A stretch of 64,000 nucleotides of DNA, from contig ML662479.1 of the NCBI GenBank assembly GCA_007570785.1, positions 41,670-105,669 on the forward strand, read 5' to 3'. The notes under the pieces are model-generated. The model did not search any database, was not told where the DNA came from, and worked only from the letters and a program-made list of their open reading frames with translations. Source of the stretch: Antilocapra americana (lineage: Eukaryota > Chordata > Mammalia > Artiodactyla > Antilocapridae). The position numbers and the translations under genes are program-made. Below are positions 1 through 11,815 of the stretch, one piece after another. How positions within the stretch are numbered: the stretch's first letter is position 1; each line of letters starts with the position of its first letter.

Positions 1-186
1 TATAAAGGGAGAGAAAAGAGCAGCCCAATGGCCAAGAGGACCCCAACGTCCTTAGCTACCAATGATGTGGCACATACAACAACAGGACTTCAAAAAGATC
101 ACATGAGGGCATGTTATCTCTGGGGTACGTGGGGTGTCAGTGGGTCAGAGTAGATGCGTTCCCACTTGTGGACACATAGGGCATTT

Positions 187-455
187 GGGGGCTTCCCAGG
201 TGGCACTAGTGGTAGAAGAAAAGAAACCCACTTGCTAATGCAGGAGACCTAAGATACACAGGTTAGATCCCTGGGATGGGAAGAGGAGGATCCAGGGGAT
301 GCAACCAACGGCAACCAACCAATGGCAACCAACCAATGGCAACCAACTCCAGTATTCTTGCCTGGAGAATTCCAAGGCAGAGGAGCCTAGAGGGCCACAG
401 TCCACAGGGTCACAAAGACTTGGACACTACTGTAGCGACTTAGCACACACAGCAC
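187..455 (+). mobile_element. Bov-tA SINE with an internal tandem triplication
   Basis: Starts GGGGCTTCCCAGGTGGCAC and ends in ACTTAGCACACAC, the tRNA-derived head and Bov-A tail of a ruminant SINE. Within it, GGCAACCAACCAAT-type units are repeated about three times near 309-347, lengthening the element. Confidence 0.85.
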
Positions 456-546
456 AGGGAATTTTTATTGGGTAACAAGGAGCTGATACAGAGGAGGCCT
501 AGAGTAGCAGTTGGTATCACCGGCTGGTAGGCCTGCCCTTGCACAC

Positions 547-760
547 TTAAGTCGCTTCAGTCATATCTGACTCTGTGACCCATGGGCTGTAGTCTACCAG
601 GCTCCTCTGTCCATGGTATTCTCCAGGCAAGGATACTGGAATGGATTGCCATGCCTTCCTCCAGGGGATCGTCCCAACCCAGAGATTGAATCAGCGTCTC
701 TTATGTCTCCTGCAGTGGCAAACAAGTTCTTTAACACTAGGGCCACCTGGGAAGCTCAGC
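547..760 (-). mobile_element. Bov-tA SINE, antisense
   Basis: Reverse complement of the standard element, from AAGTCGCTTCAGTC (tail) to GCCACCTGGGAAGC (head). The 94-codon frame reported across it is non-genic. Confidence 0.85.
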
Positions 761-1612
761 GGTAGGCCTCCCTCTTCCCCTGCTGAATTCCTGATGGGAG
801 CAGTACGAGGGCTGAGCATCAAGAATTTATGCTGGCTCATTATGAGTACTTTGAACCACGTCCTGCGTCTGCCAGGCCTGAATAACCATGGATTACATGA
901 AAAACAAAACCTTAAAGGTTCTTAAAACTTAACAGAAACACAAGACATGTAAGCTGTGTTTGTGCCCTTCCTTCTCCCTTCATCCTTTCTCACTTTCACT
1001 CCTTCTGGAGAAAGTGATACTCATCTCTTGGTAACTCTTTCCTCACTCTGACCTGAGAGTTCTCAGGGCTATTCCATACTGGCCTGAGTGAGTGCAAGTC
1101 TCATTAGTAAAAATACAGCAAGTCCAAACCAAGTCCTATACACTTTTTTACTTCCTTGGGAGCTTCTCATGGAGCATGCTATTTCTACCATCAGTTTGTC
1201 ACCTTTGGGTTCAGACTTCTTCCAGGAGGCCCCTGTGAAAATGCACATTCCAATGAGAATTGTATTGTCTGAACACATTTATCTGTCCATTGCTTCAGTT
1301 TAAGTGAGTTAATTCAGGTGCTGGTATTGTGCTGGACTGTGGGCTAGAAGCCATACAGTCCCCTCCCTTGGGAGCAGCCTCCCAGTGGAAGGAGTGAGGC
1401 AGAGAACCAAACTCAGTACGGGGCATACCTCTGGAATCCTTGGGGAAATGGAGCCCTAGAGAGAGGCAGCAAGGGAGAGAAATGGGTGGAAGCCTGAGAA
1501 CCAACAAAGGACAGACCTGGGAAGCTGGAAGATGATTCTCAGGGAAAGTCAGAAAGTCCAAGGAATTTAGATACATTTCTGTCCCCTTCTAGTGCCTTTT
1601 CTGGATCCCTTT

Positions 1613-1815
1613 TGGGGTTCCCTGATGCCCAACCGTAAACAATCTGCCTGCAATGCAGGAGACCCAGGTTCAATCCCTAGGTCAGGATGATCCCCTGGAA
1701 GAGGGAATGGCTACCCACTGCAGTATTCCTGCCTGGAGAATCCCATGGCCAGAGGAGCTTGACGGTCCATGGTGCAGAGTGGGGCATGACTGAGTGACTA
1801 AACACACACAAACAC
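1613..1815 (+). mobile_element. Bov-tA SINE
   Basis: Diverged plus-strand copy with CTGCCTGCAATGCAGGAGAC, the GGTTCAATCCC B-box and ACTGAGTGACTAAACAC. Confidence 0.82.
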
Positions 1816-1819
1816 TGGG

Positions 1820-2950
1820 TATCTTTAAGGAGGGTCATGCTACAATCCCCCATACACAGCTAGAGAAACTGAGGCTTAGTGAATGCATGTGGCTTCCCAA
1901 CAGCTATTGATCAAAATATGTTATAAATAATGTGAAGGAAGATGGTATGACCTTATGGATCAGCTCTTTTCAAGCAAGGATCACCTATAAAGATAGAAAA
2001 CAGATGTCAGAAGATAATGATGCCAAGTGGACAAGACCCAGGCCTTCCATCAGCTTCACCAAGAACAACTTTGTAAACGGAGGCTAAGCATTCCTTCTAA
2101 GAATGTAGCCAAGGGCCACAGAGGGTCTCTGAGACATAGAGTGACCTATGGAAGGGAGCATTGGAGAATGCAACAAGTGGAAAACAGGAATCAGCTGAAT
2201 CTGACCAGACATGAGATTTCGGAAGAAATGAAAGAATGATTAGAACGTGTTGTTGGGAGGAAGTCATCATGAGAGTGCAGACCCCAAGGTCCCACTCCAA
2301 TCTGTAATCCACTTCCTGTCACATATGGAGGTGGTACTATACATTCTCAGGGTCCAGGTAATAGGGTTCCATGAGCTAAATTTCAAAACTTCCAAGGTTG
2401 CAGATCTAGAAGACCAAGATAGAAAGCAGGGGTGGGGACTGAGATCAGCAGCCAGACAGACTGTGTTGCAACACCAATTAAGCCACACCAATGACAACAC
2501 ACAACTGTTATTTCCCTACAGCACTACTTTGATGGCATAATCCTTGTTGAATATTAAACAACAAACTCAGTGTGGCACATGAACCTTATAAAGTTGACTA
2601 TAATCAGACCATTTCAGAAAAATTGAGAATATGAACTCAGCCTACCCCAGGAACACACCATTATGGGACAACTCTGGTGCCTGACATTAAAAGTCAAGAC
2701 TTCTTTGACAATTTCAATTCTCTCAGAATATATACATTGAAAGACAATCTAAAAGTTTGTTACCAGAAAGTATATTCACCAAAAAAAAAAACCCATCTGT
2801 ATATTGACTAAAATGTAATAGGCTCATACTCATTAATTTATTTGGGGGACTTTAATCAACAATTTAGGGCTTATGAAGTTACTTTAGCAGTACCAGAAGC
2901 CAGAAGTTTCAAATACCTCTCAAAAAGGAGGCCCTTAGTCTCGCACAGTA
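1820..2950. other. No gene seen; unassigned sequence left of the L1 nest
   Basis: Short overlapping frames (70-97 codons) on both strands have no recognisable domain. I see no splice-supported exon, RNA gene or regulatory site here. The last part is AT-rich. Confidence 0.4.
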
Positions 2951-2951
2951 T

Positions 2952-3155
2952 TAGTTGCTCAGTCATGTCTGACTCTTTGCAACCCCATGGACTGTAGCCC
3001 TGCCAGGCTCCTCTGTCCATGGGACTCTCCAGGCAAGAATACTGGAGTGGATCGCCATTTCCTCCTCCAGGGGATCTTCCCAACCCAGGGATCAAACCCA
3101 GGTCTCCCACATTGCAGGCAGATGCTTTACCTTCTGAGATACCAGGGAAGCCTGG
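2952..3155 (-). mobile_element. Bov-tA SINE, antisense
   Basis: Full antisense copy, from TTGCTCAGTCATGTCTGACT to ACCAGGGAAGCC. The ORFs on both strands here are SINE-derived. Confidence 0.88.
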
Positions 3156-3571
3156 TGGGTAGATCACAAGTCCCTCAAAAGTCTATGATCCGACGGATTA
3201 GGTTAGTAATTCTAATTCCCCAAGAAGTTATGGAATGGTCAAAGAGACCAGGAGAAGCTGACCAAGGAAGGAAAGTTTGGTCCACACACTTCGCCCATAG
3301 GCTTTCAATCACTCACACACACAGGCAGACTGTAGAGTTAGTAAAATAAAGCAGAAAACATGTATACTGAGAAAGCAGAGAGGCTAGAGTTCTGAGTCTC
3401 TGATAGGTTAGTAGAAATGGAATCAGCTTTTTTTTCCCTATACAGTAATGCAAAACCATACAAAAATTAAGTTCTATGAAGGTAAATATACAAATATAAA
3501 AACCTGAGTTGCTGTAACCAATTTCTAACTTCACTTTTTACTCTACTATAGAATTTAAAAGACAAATGCAT

Positions 3572-3625
3572 AACTATACCTCTATATTAATATATTTCAT
3601 AAAAAACTATACCTCTATATTAATA
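3572..3625 (+). repeat. 21-bp direct repeat, two copies
   Basis: AACTATACCTCTATATTAATA occurs at 3572-3592 and 3605-3625 in AT-rich L1-derived sequence. Confidence 0.8.
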
Positions 3626-3991
3626 GGTACATAATACATAAAGATGTAACTTATGACAACAATAACACAAAGTGGGAGAGTGTAGAGATGTAAAGAAGTA
3701 GAGTTTCTATGCAAATAAAATTAAGTTTAAAATAGGTCATTATAACTTTAGGATGCTTTATGTAATCCCCATGGTAACCATAAAGAAAGTATCTACATTA
3801 TACACACAATAGGAAATGAAAAGGAAATCAAAACATGTTATTACAAAAAAAATCAATGAAACACAAAGGCAGGCAGTAAGGGAAGAAATGAGGACCAAAA
3901 CAGATATAAGACATACAGCAAACAACAAAATGGTAATAACAAATCCTTCCCTATTAGTAATTACTTTATACATGAATATAAACGGATTTTT

Positions 3992-4475
3992 AAAAAGCAG
4001 AGACATTACTTTGCCAACAAAGGTCTGTCTATTCAAGGCTGTGGTTTTTCCAGTAGTCATGTATGGATGTGAGAGTTGGACAGTGAAGAAAGCTGAGCGC
4101 CAAAGAATTGATGCTTTTGAACTGTGGTGCTGGAGAAGACTCTTGAGAGTCCCTTGGACTACAAGGAGATCCAACAAGTCCATCCTAAAGGAGATCAGTC
4201 CTGGGTGTTCATTGGAAGGACTGATGTTGAAGTTGAAACTCCAATACTTTGGCCACCTCATGCAAAGAGTTGACTCACTGGAAAAGACCCTGATGATGGG
4301 AAGGATTGGGGGAAGGAGGAGAAGGGGATGACAGAGGATGAGATAGCATCACCAACTAGATGAACATGGGTTTGGGTGGACTCCGGGAGTTGGTGATGGA
4401 CAGGGAGGCCTGGCGTGCTGCGATTCATGGGGTCGCAAAGAGTCAGACACGACTGAGCGACTGAACTGAACTGAA
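3992..4475 (+). mobile_element. BovB LINE, 3' end, inserted in the old L1
   Basis: The sequence codes for the C-terminal part of BovB ORF2 (VMYGCESWTVKKAE, FELWCWRRLLRVPWT, QYFGHLMQRVDSLEKTLMMG) and ends in the characteristic GACTGAGCGACTGAACTGAACTGA. It is 5'-truncated. The L1 ORF2 sequence before and after it would join if it were removed. Confidence 0.88.
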
Positions 4476-4989
4476 CCCAATCGAAAGACAAATATTGTCA
4501 GAATGGGTAACACAAATATAATCCAGTGGTATTGCATCTATAAGAGATTTGTTTTAGATCTGATGACACACATGGGCTGAAAAGTGAAAGGTTAAAAAAA
4601 GATATTCAATGTAAATTATAAACAAAAGAGAGTAGGGATGGGAACTTATATCCTGGAAACATACAACCTACTGAAAGTACAAGTAGTACAACATACAATA
4701 AGACTGAATCATGAAGAAGTTGAAAATCTGAACATATCTATAACTAGTAAAGAGATTGAATTGGTAATCAAAAATCTCTCAGAAATGATAACTGCAGAGC
4801 CAGATGCCTTCACTGGTGAACATTTAAAGATTAATGGCAATCTTCTTCAAACTTGTCTAAAAAATCAAAGAAGAAAGAAGACTTTTGAATTCATTTTTAT
4901 GATGCCAGCATTACCCTGATACCAAAACCAGGCAAAGATACTACAAAAAAAGAAAACTATAGACCAATGGATCTAATGAACAATGATGC

Positions 4990-5994
4990 AAAAATTCTCA
5001 ACAAAACTCCTGCAGCTCCATTCTAGAAAAATAAACAACCCAATTAAAAAGTGGGCCAAAGAACTTAACAGACACTTCTCCAAAGAAGATATAAAAATGG
5101 CTAACAAACACATGAAAAGATGCTCAACATCACTCATTATCAGAGAAATGCAAATCAAAACCACAATGAGGTACCACTTTACACCAGTCAGAATGGCTGC
5201 CATCCAAAAGTCTACAAGCAATAAATGCTGGAGAGGATGTGGAGAAAAGGGAACCCTCTTACACTGTTGGTGGGAATGCAAACTAGTACAGCCACTATGG
5301 AAAACAGTGTGGAGGTTCCTTAAAAAGCTGCAAATAGACCTGCCATATGACCCAGCAATCCCACTGCTGGGCATATACACCGAGGAAACCAGAATTGAAA
5401 GAGCCACGTGTACCCCAATGTTCATCGCTGCATTGTTTACAATAGCCAAGACATGGAAACAACCTAGATGCCCATCAACTGATGAATGGATAAGAAAGCT
5501 GTGGTACATATACACAATGGAATATTACTCAGCATTAAAAAAAAATTCATTTGAAGCAATTCTACTCAGATGGACGAAACTGGAGCCCATTATCCAGAGT
5601 GAAGTAAGCCAGAAGCAAAAACAACAATACAGTATATTAACGCATATATATGGAATTTAGAAAGACAGTAACGAGAACCCAACATGGGAGACAACAAAAG
5701 GAACGCAGATGTATAGAACAGACTCGTAGACTTTGTGGATGAGGGTAAGGGTGGGATGATATGGGAGAAGGGCATTGAAGCATGTTAATTGTCATGTGTC
5801 TAATCAATCGCCAGCCCAGGATTGATGCTCGGGACTGGTGCAGCGAGATTTCCCGGGGGGGAGGGAGGAGGGAGGGGGGATCTGGAGGGGAAGCATGTGT
5901 AAACCCATGGTGATATTATGACAATGTATGGCAAAAACAATAAAAAAAATAAAATAAAATAAAATAAAAATTTAAAAAAAAATTCTCAACAAAA
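4990..5994 (+). mobile_element. Young 5'-truncated L1 with 17-bp target duplication
   Basis: Holds the C-terminal 225 codons of L1 ORF2 in an open frame (4983-5660), followed by a G-rich 3' UTR (GGGGGGGAGGGAGGAGG near 5855-5880) and an A-rich AATAAA tail. The 17 bases AAAAATTCTCAACAAAA occur at 4990-5006 and 5978-5994. This marks the insertion site inside the older L1. The good preservation shows it is much younger than its host. Confidence 0.92.
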
Positions 5995-6972
5995 TACTTA
6001 CAAACAGAATTCAAAAAACATTATAAGAATCATATACCATGATCAAGGAGCATTTATTCCTGGAATGCAAGGCTAGTTCATCAATCAATGCAATAAACAC
6101 TAACAATATAAAAAGGAAAAAAATGACTTGATCATCTCAACTGATGCAGAAGAGTTGTTTTTACAAAATTCAACATTCATTTATGATATAAAAAAAACTT
6201 AAAGTAGAAGTAGAAGGAAACTAACTCAACGTAATAAAGGTCACATATGAAAAGCCCACAGCTAACATTATATTTAATGGTCAAAAGCTAAATGCTGATC
6301 ATAAAAATAGCTAGGTGATTTTCGACAAGAGTGCCAAGACCATTCAATGGGGAAATAACAGTCTTTTCAACAGACTGCACTGGGAAATGTGAATAGCCAT
6401 ATGGAAAAGAACGAAGTGGGACCCTTATTTTATACCACATACAAAAATTAACTAAAAATGCATTAAAGACACAAATGTAAGACCTAAAACTCTAAAACAC
6501 TCAGAAGAAAAAATAGGGGTAAAACCTCAAACACTGGATTTTGGAATAATTTCTTGGATATGACACCAAAAGCACAAGAAATAAAAGAAAAAATAGATAA
6601 CTTGATCATCAAAATTAAAAATGTCTATGCGTCAAAGGACACAATCATCAGAGAGAAAAAGCAACCTACGAAATGGGAGAAAGTATTTACATATCATATC
6701 TTTAAAGGGTTAATATCCAGAATACATAAAGAACTCCTACAACTTAACAATTTTTAAAAAGTCATTTTATTTAAAAATTGGCAAAGGATTTGGATAGGCA
6801 TTTCTCCAAAGATATACAAATGGCCAACAAGCCATTTGTTTATTCAAATATGGAAAAAAATGCTCAACAGCACTAATCATTAAGGAAGTGTAAATCAAAA
6901 CCATAATGAGATACTACCTCACATTCATTAGGATGGCTACTATTAAATACACACACACACAAACACACACAA

Positions 6973-7100
6973 GTATACCTCAGAAATACTGCATGTTCAG
7001 TATCAGATCACCAAAATAAATCAAATCACACAAATTTTTTTATTTCCCAGTGCACATAAAAGTGATTATCTATTAAGTATGCAATAGCATTATATTTATA
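6973..7100 (+). mobile_element. Tigger-like (pogo/mariner superfamily) DNA transposon fragment
   Basis: Follows a short (CA)n run. The sequence TATACCTCAGAAATACTGCATGTTCAG, then TTTTTTTATTTCCCAGTGCA and TATTAAGTATGCAATAGCATTAT, resembles the 5' end of Tigger elements as I remember the consensus. Only about 125 bases remain. Confidence 0.55.
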
Positions 7101-7189
7101 TATATAAATTTATATACACCTGAAACTAACACAACCCTTGCAAATCAACTATATTTCAATTTTAAAATATCATAGTTTTTAAAAAAATG

Positions 7190-9380
7190 ACCGTTACATG
7201 AACATTGGAGTTCTGATCTGACTGAATAAACAAGATAATTTCCCTGGGTTGAAGGTAAAAAATAAGAAAATATTAAGATATCCCCTGTAGACAAAAGTTA
7301 CAAACTAAACCACTTAAAGCAATAACTTTCCAGTAGAAAAGCCCTAAGGAGACGATGTGGAGCCCAGGAGAACTGGGCCCAGCCAGACCCAAAGTAATTA
7401 CTGCACATTTGTCTTTAACAATGCCCCCTGGGTACTGCTCTCTGGAGGCCAAGAGTAGCTTGGGAGATAATCTGAGTGTGAGGCCCACACACCCCTTTGG
7501 AGCCCAAGAATCAGGGAATGAAGCCTCCTTGCTCACTGTGCCATCCAGGCACAGATGTACTCCTCACCCTGCTTTCCATGGGGCTCAGGGTTGTGTCTCT
7601 GGCTTTGGGTTGCTTCTGAGCTGTCTGTCCCTCCTTGAGGAAGAGGAGCAAGTCAGGAAGAGGCACATTCCTCAGGTTGGGTTGGCAGATATCAGAACAA
7701 CTGGACAGGTCAGTACCAATGTGGGTACAAGAGGAGACACTCCTCTCTCAATGCTCCAAACTGTATAAGCCCAAAGACATCACCTCCACTTCTCAAAGAT
7801 GAGCAGGACAGCCTGTAGGATGTCTTGGAAACCATCTAGCAATCCAACCTCATCACTTTACAGAGAAACAATCAGAGTACAGAATTTCTAAAACCACACA
7901 GGACTCAATTCCTAGACAGCCGCACTCAGCCCGAGCCCTGATTCCCGGCTGTGGAGGCCTGTCTTTTGATTCCATCTGTTTCTAATGCTTATCCTTGACA
8001 GAGACATCTGAAAACATTTACTGGCGTTAAGACAGGCTCAGGAGCAGAGCAGGTATCTGCCCACAATGACCTATTTCACATCACATTGAATGTAAGCAAT
8101 TTAGCAAGGAAGAAACTAGTAGAAATTAAACCTCGAACCATTCCTATAACCTTCTAAATTAACATCTTGTTTTTGCTGGCAGATGTACAAATATTCTGAC
8201 ATAGATGTTATCTGTATGTACATGCTACCTTATGTTCTGCTTTCAAAGTCTGTATCACAGACAAATAATATCCAGAAATGAACACATGCTTTCACTTTTA
8301 ACATCTGTATAATATTCCACTGCATTGATAAATCACAGCTGCAAAGCTATTCTCTTATTGAGCATTTGATTGTCTCAACCTTTTTTTTAATATAGGAATG
8401 TTTCAACAAATACTTGAACAAATTACCTTCTTTTTCCATAGGATTTGTTTCCTGCTATATAGTTCTAAATGTAAAATGCCTCCATTTACTACATTTACTT
8501 AGTTTCTGTAAACCTCTTTAAGTCAGATAATAGCACCAATCTATAGTCTGGGGTAGAAATTAAAAGGTAAAATTTAAGTAGTTAGTATAGTGCCTGCTCT
8601 ATAGTACATATTTATTATTAATTTATTACTAATAATAACATATCTATATACTTACTTGGAAAGCATGATCACCTAAATATACCTAAACTTTTCCATTAAA
8701 ATCTATTTGTATCATACATATATCTTTACTTTATACATTACAACTTTCTTTGAGCAAATATTTTATTTCTCAAGTTGAATTAAAAACCCCAAATATCAAT
8801 TTTATCATTGGTGGGAATGAAATCATCTTTTCCATTGCTTTTTTTTGTGGTTTATTTTTAGCAATGACTTAAGACTTTAGTTATGAGATATTATGCAAAA
8901 AAGTTATGTTTTTATCTCTTTTTTTCTTCTAGGATAACCAATATCAGCATTTCTAGTGAAATATGACATAAGGAATGATAACAGAGAACATTCATATCTT
9001 GTTCTTTTGAAGGAAAAGGTTTAAGTCTTCCATAAACAAGATGTTGAATAGACAGTTTACATGTTAAGACAAACATTCCTAGTGTTTTCAGAGTTTTAAT
9101 CTATAAAGCAATGATAAGTTTATCTGGATACTTTATCCAAGTCTAATTACACTGTTTTGATATTTGGTTCATGATGAATTAGGTTAATGGATTTCCTTGA
9201 GTTTAACAGTTAACTCAATGTGTCATTTTCTTAATTCGCAGGTGTTTTGTTTGGGGTATTTACATCTATATCTATGAACAAAATTGGTCTAAAATATTTC
9301 TTTCATTGTCATAGCTTAGCTTGAATTTAAAATACTTGCCTCTAAAAGTGAACTGAATAATAACAATAAAAGCAATAGCC
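7190..9380. other. No gene seen; AT-rich diverged DNA
   Basis: The part from 7300 to 7770 is GC-richer and has a 137-codon frame without known domains. The rest is AT-rich with possible traces of old L1/L2 near 8250-8400. Nothing can be supported as a gene. Confidence 0.4.
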
Positions 9381-9475
9381 AGGTTAACTGCTTACTATGT
9401 ACAATGCACTATTCTCTACAAAGTATAGGTATTTTCTCATTTAATCCTCACAATAGCCTCTTTCAGCAAATATTT
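9380..9475 (+). repeat. MIR SINE
   Basis: CTGCTTACTATGTACAATGC, then TCTCATTTAATCCTCACAAT, the conserved MIR core and 3' region. Confidence 0.7.
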
Positions 9476-9556
9476 CAGATTACTAACATGCTACAATTGT
9501 CTCTATTTTTAAATTTTTTATTACTGAATTAATTATTGGTTCTTAGTAAGATTTTG

Positions 9557-9834
9557 CAGAGAAGGTGATGGCACCCTACTCCAGTGTTCTTGCCTGGAAA
9601 ATCCCATGGACAGAGGAGCCTGGTGGGCTGCAGTCCAAGGGGTTGCTAAGAGTCAGACACGACTGAGTGACTTCACTTTCACTTCACTTTCATGCATTGG
9701 AGAAGGAAACGGCAACCCACTCTAGTGTTCTTGCCTGGAGAATCCCAGGGATGGCGGAGCCTGGTGGGCTGCCATCTATGGGATCACAGAGTCGGACACG
9801 ACTAAAGCGACTTAGCAGAAGCAGCAGCAGCAGT
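9557..9834 (+). mobile_element. Bov-A2 SINE (two Bov-A units)
   Basis: Two Bov-A monomers (9557-9680 and about 9698-9815) are joined by a TTCACTTTCACTTCACTTTCA linker, followed by AGCAGCAGCAGCAG. This dimeric layout defines Bov-A2, a ruminant-only SINE. Confidence 0.9.
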
Positions 9835-9999
9835 TAAGACTCTGAAGACACTGGAATCAGATGCCCCCTTAGAAACTATTTAATAACTTTATGCTTCTTT
9901 CTCTATTAGCCTCATATACATGTTCCCTAATTCATTTTGCCTCTTTGGGGATATTTCAAACATATGTAGGTAGCCATCTATTGTTTACTTGACAAGATG

Positions 10000-10560
10000 T
10001 ATTAGCCCACAGCTGAAAAGGACATGGCAAGGACTTTGAGTTTTAAATGAGATGAGGAGCCACTGGAGGACTTTGAGAAGAGGGGTAACATCTGACTTCT
10101 GCTTCTTAACATTTCCCCTGGATGTCGTGTAGAAACAGACTGCTGAGGATCGGATGAGGACAGAAACAGTGAGCCTGGTTAAGAGACTACTGAATAACCT
10201 GGATTGAAAAAAGGTTGTTTGAGCCACAAAGACAGCAGTGGTCACAGAGGAAAAGCGGTCCCGCCTGGTTACAGCTCAAAGGTAGAGATGACAATGTACT
10301 GGATGAGGATAGCAACTGATTACCTAGTGAGAGGAGTTAAGGATGGTACGAAGGTTTTGGCTTGAGCAGTTAGAAGAATAGGATGGGACTGGAATGCAAG
10401 AAGTTGAACCTAAGAAAGTCCAAGAGGAAAATCCCAAACTGGAGAGAAATCTGGCTGGTATGTAAAGCTTTGGGGCTAATGAGGCCACCTATAGCATGAG
10501 TGTAAACAGAGAAGAGGTGGGGCTTGAGCGGCTGAAGGGACATCCACACAGCTGGGGGTC
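10000..10560 (+). repeat. Ancient interspersed repeat, diverged copy (same family as 55.4-56.0 kb)
   Basis: GGAGCCACTGGAGGACTTTG, AGAAACAGACTGCTGAGGAT and GTGTAAACAGAGAAGAGG follow the family order. ORFs here are incidental. Confidence 0.45.
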
Positions 10561-10990
10561 AGAAAAGGAGGAGCAAGTGAGTAGCCAGTGAGAGAGAGGA
10601 GAGATGCCCAGACTGCTCCAAAGCCAAGTGAAAGATGTGCTTCCCAAAGGAGGAAGTGAACAACAGTGCCAGCTCCAGCTGGTTGGGTCTCAGGAGATGG
10701 AGCCTGAGCGCTAACTGCAGACGGAGCGATGGCGGCCCTGACAAGGGGCACTTTAGGGATTGGTGGAGAGGCCTGGGAAGGGGGAACTGGAGAATGAGTA
10801 CTGATCACATTCTGAGAACTTCTGTGGAAAAGGAGGGATAGAGAAATGAGTTGACGGCTGGTGGGGAATGTGAGGTCAAGTGTGGATTTTTCAAACTGGG
10901 GGATGTCTGCAGGAACGGTCCAGAAGCTATGGGAGGGTGGGGGGAGTCTCTTCTGTTTTTAGACTTTTTGAGTTTTGGTATTCTTAAAAT

Positions 10991-11200
10991 GAATTCCCTG
11001 GTGGCTCAGTGGTAAAGAACCCACCAGTGCAGGGGATATGGGTTCGGTCCCTGGGTGGGGAAGGTCCCCTGGAGAAGGAAATGGCAATCCACTCCAGTAT
11101 TCTTGCCTGGAAAAATCTCATGGACTGAGGAGTCTAGTGGGCTATAGTCCACAGGGTCACAAAAGAGTCGGACACACTTAGCAACTAAACAACAAAAACA
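10991..11200 (+). mobile_element. Bov-tA SINE with 11-bp target duplication
   Basis: Standard plus-strand copy. ATTCTTAAAAT flanks it at 10980-10990 and 11201-11211, confirming a clean insertion. Confidence 0.92.
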
Positions 11201-11609
11201 ATTCTTAAAATAGGAGTACTTAGAAAGACTATGTTCACAACCAGTGGGAAATAGTAACAGGAAAATGTTCTTCTCCCATGTCTCTGGGGAAGTGGGAGGA
11301 TGGGAAGGAAAAGACTCCTTGGTCTGAAAAGAATGTTAGTCAAGGACAGAGCACTGGTCTCTGCACCACAGCTCCCGTCCACACTCGGGCGTGTCTCGGC
11401 GTCTCTGCTGCAGCTACGTGAACAAGCCGTCTCTTCCCAGTACAACATCCTCTTTACCATGTCCCTGCTCTAGCCATCCTGCCCCACACTCCCTTCTCCT
11501 GTCCCCCGGCTGGTCACCGTGAGATATTCTGATCCATTGACAAGAACGCCCCAAGTTTAAGTTTACCCAGTAGCACTTCTTCTGTCTTTCTGAAAAAATC
11601 AAAGCACTG

Positions 11610-11815
11610 CTTTGAAATCACACTGGCCTGGAATCAAATCCTGATGTCTTTGGGGGAAACTATTCAAACCCTCTCAGTCTCTGTTTACTCATCTGTAAAA
11701 TAATAATAATAATACCTACTTTATACACATTGTGAGGATTAAATACATGAACCCACATACCCATGCCTAGCCCTGTGTATGACACACAGCGGGTGCCAAT
11801 AAATGTCAGCACCCT
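11610..11815 (+). repeat. MIR SINE with (AAT)n
   Basis: TCAGTCTCTGTTTACTCATCTGTAAAAT, an AATAATAATAAT run and TGTGAGGATTAAATACATGA mark a nearly full MIR. Confidence 0.75.

Larger units (their letters stand above)
3540..7185 (+). mobile_element. Old L1 (ORF2 and 3' end), split by later insertions
   Basis: Diverged L1 sequence can be followed in order: pre-ORF2/ORF2 pieces to about 3991, then 4476-4989, then 5995-6945, then a typical L1 3' end near 7110-7185 (CACCTGAAACTAACACAA). The breaks are filled by a BovB 3' end, a young 5'-truncated L1 and a Tigger-like DNA-transposon fragment. No intact ORF remains. Short frames such as the 93-codon one at 4638-4919 are ORF2 residue. Confidence 0.75.

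Noticed and set aside
3758..4331. 171- and 167-codon ORFs on opposite strands
   Set aside because: The plus frame is the BovB ORF2 C-terminus joined to L1 sequence. The minus frame is its complement.
4973..5660. 225-codon plus ORF and 180-codon antisense ORF
   Set aside because: The plus ORF is the C-terminal end of L1 ORF2 from a truncated insertion; the other is its shadow. Neither is a host gene.
9557..9834. Possible tRNA genes within SINEs
   Set aside because: The tRNA-like heads of Bov-tA and CHR SINEs keep B-box remnants but no complete cloverleaf. They are retroposons.
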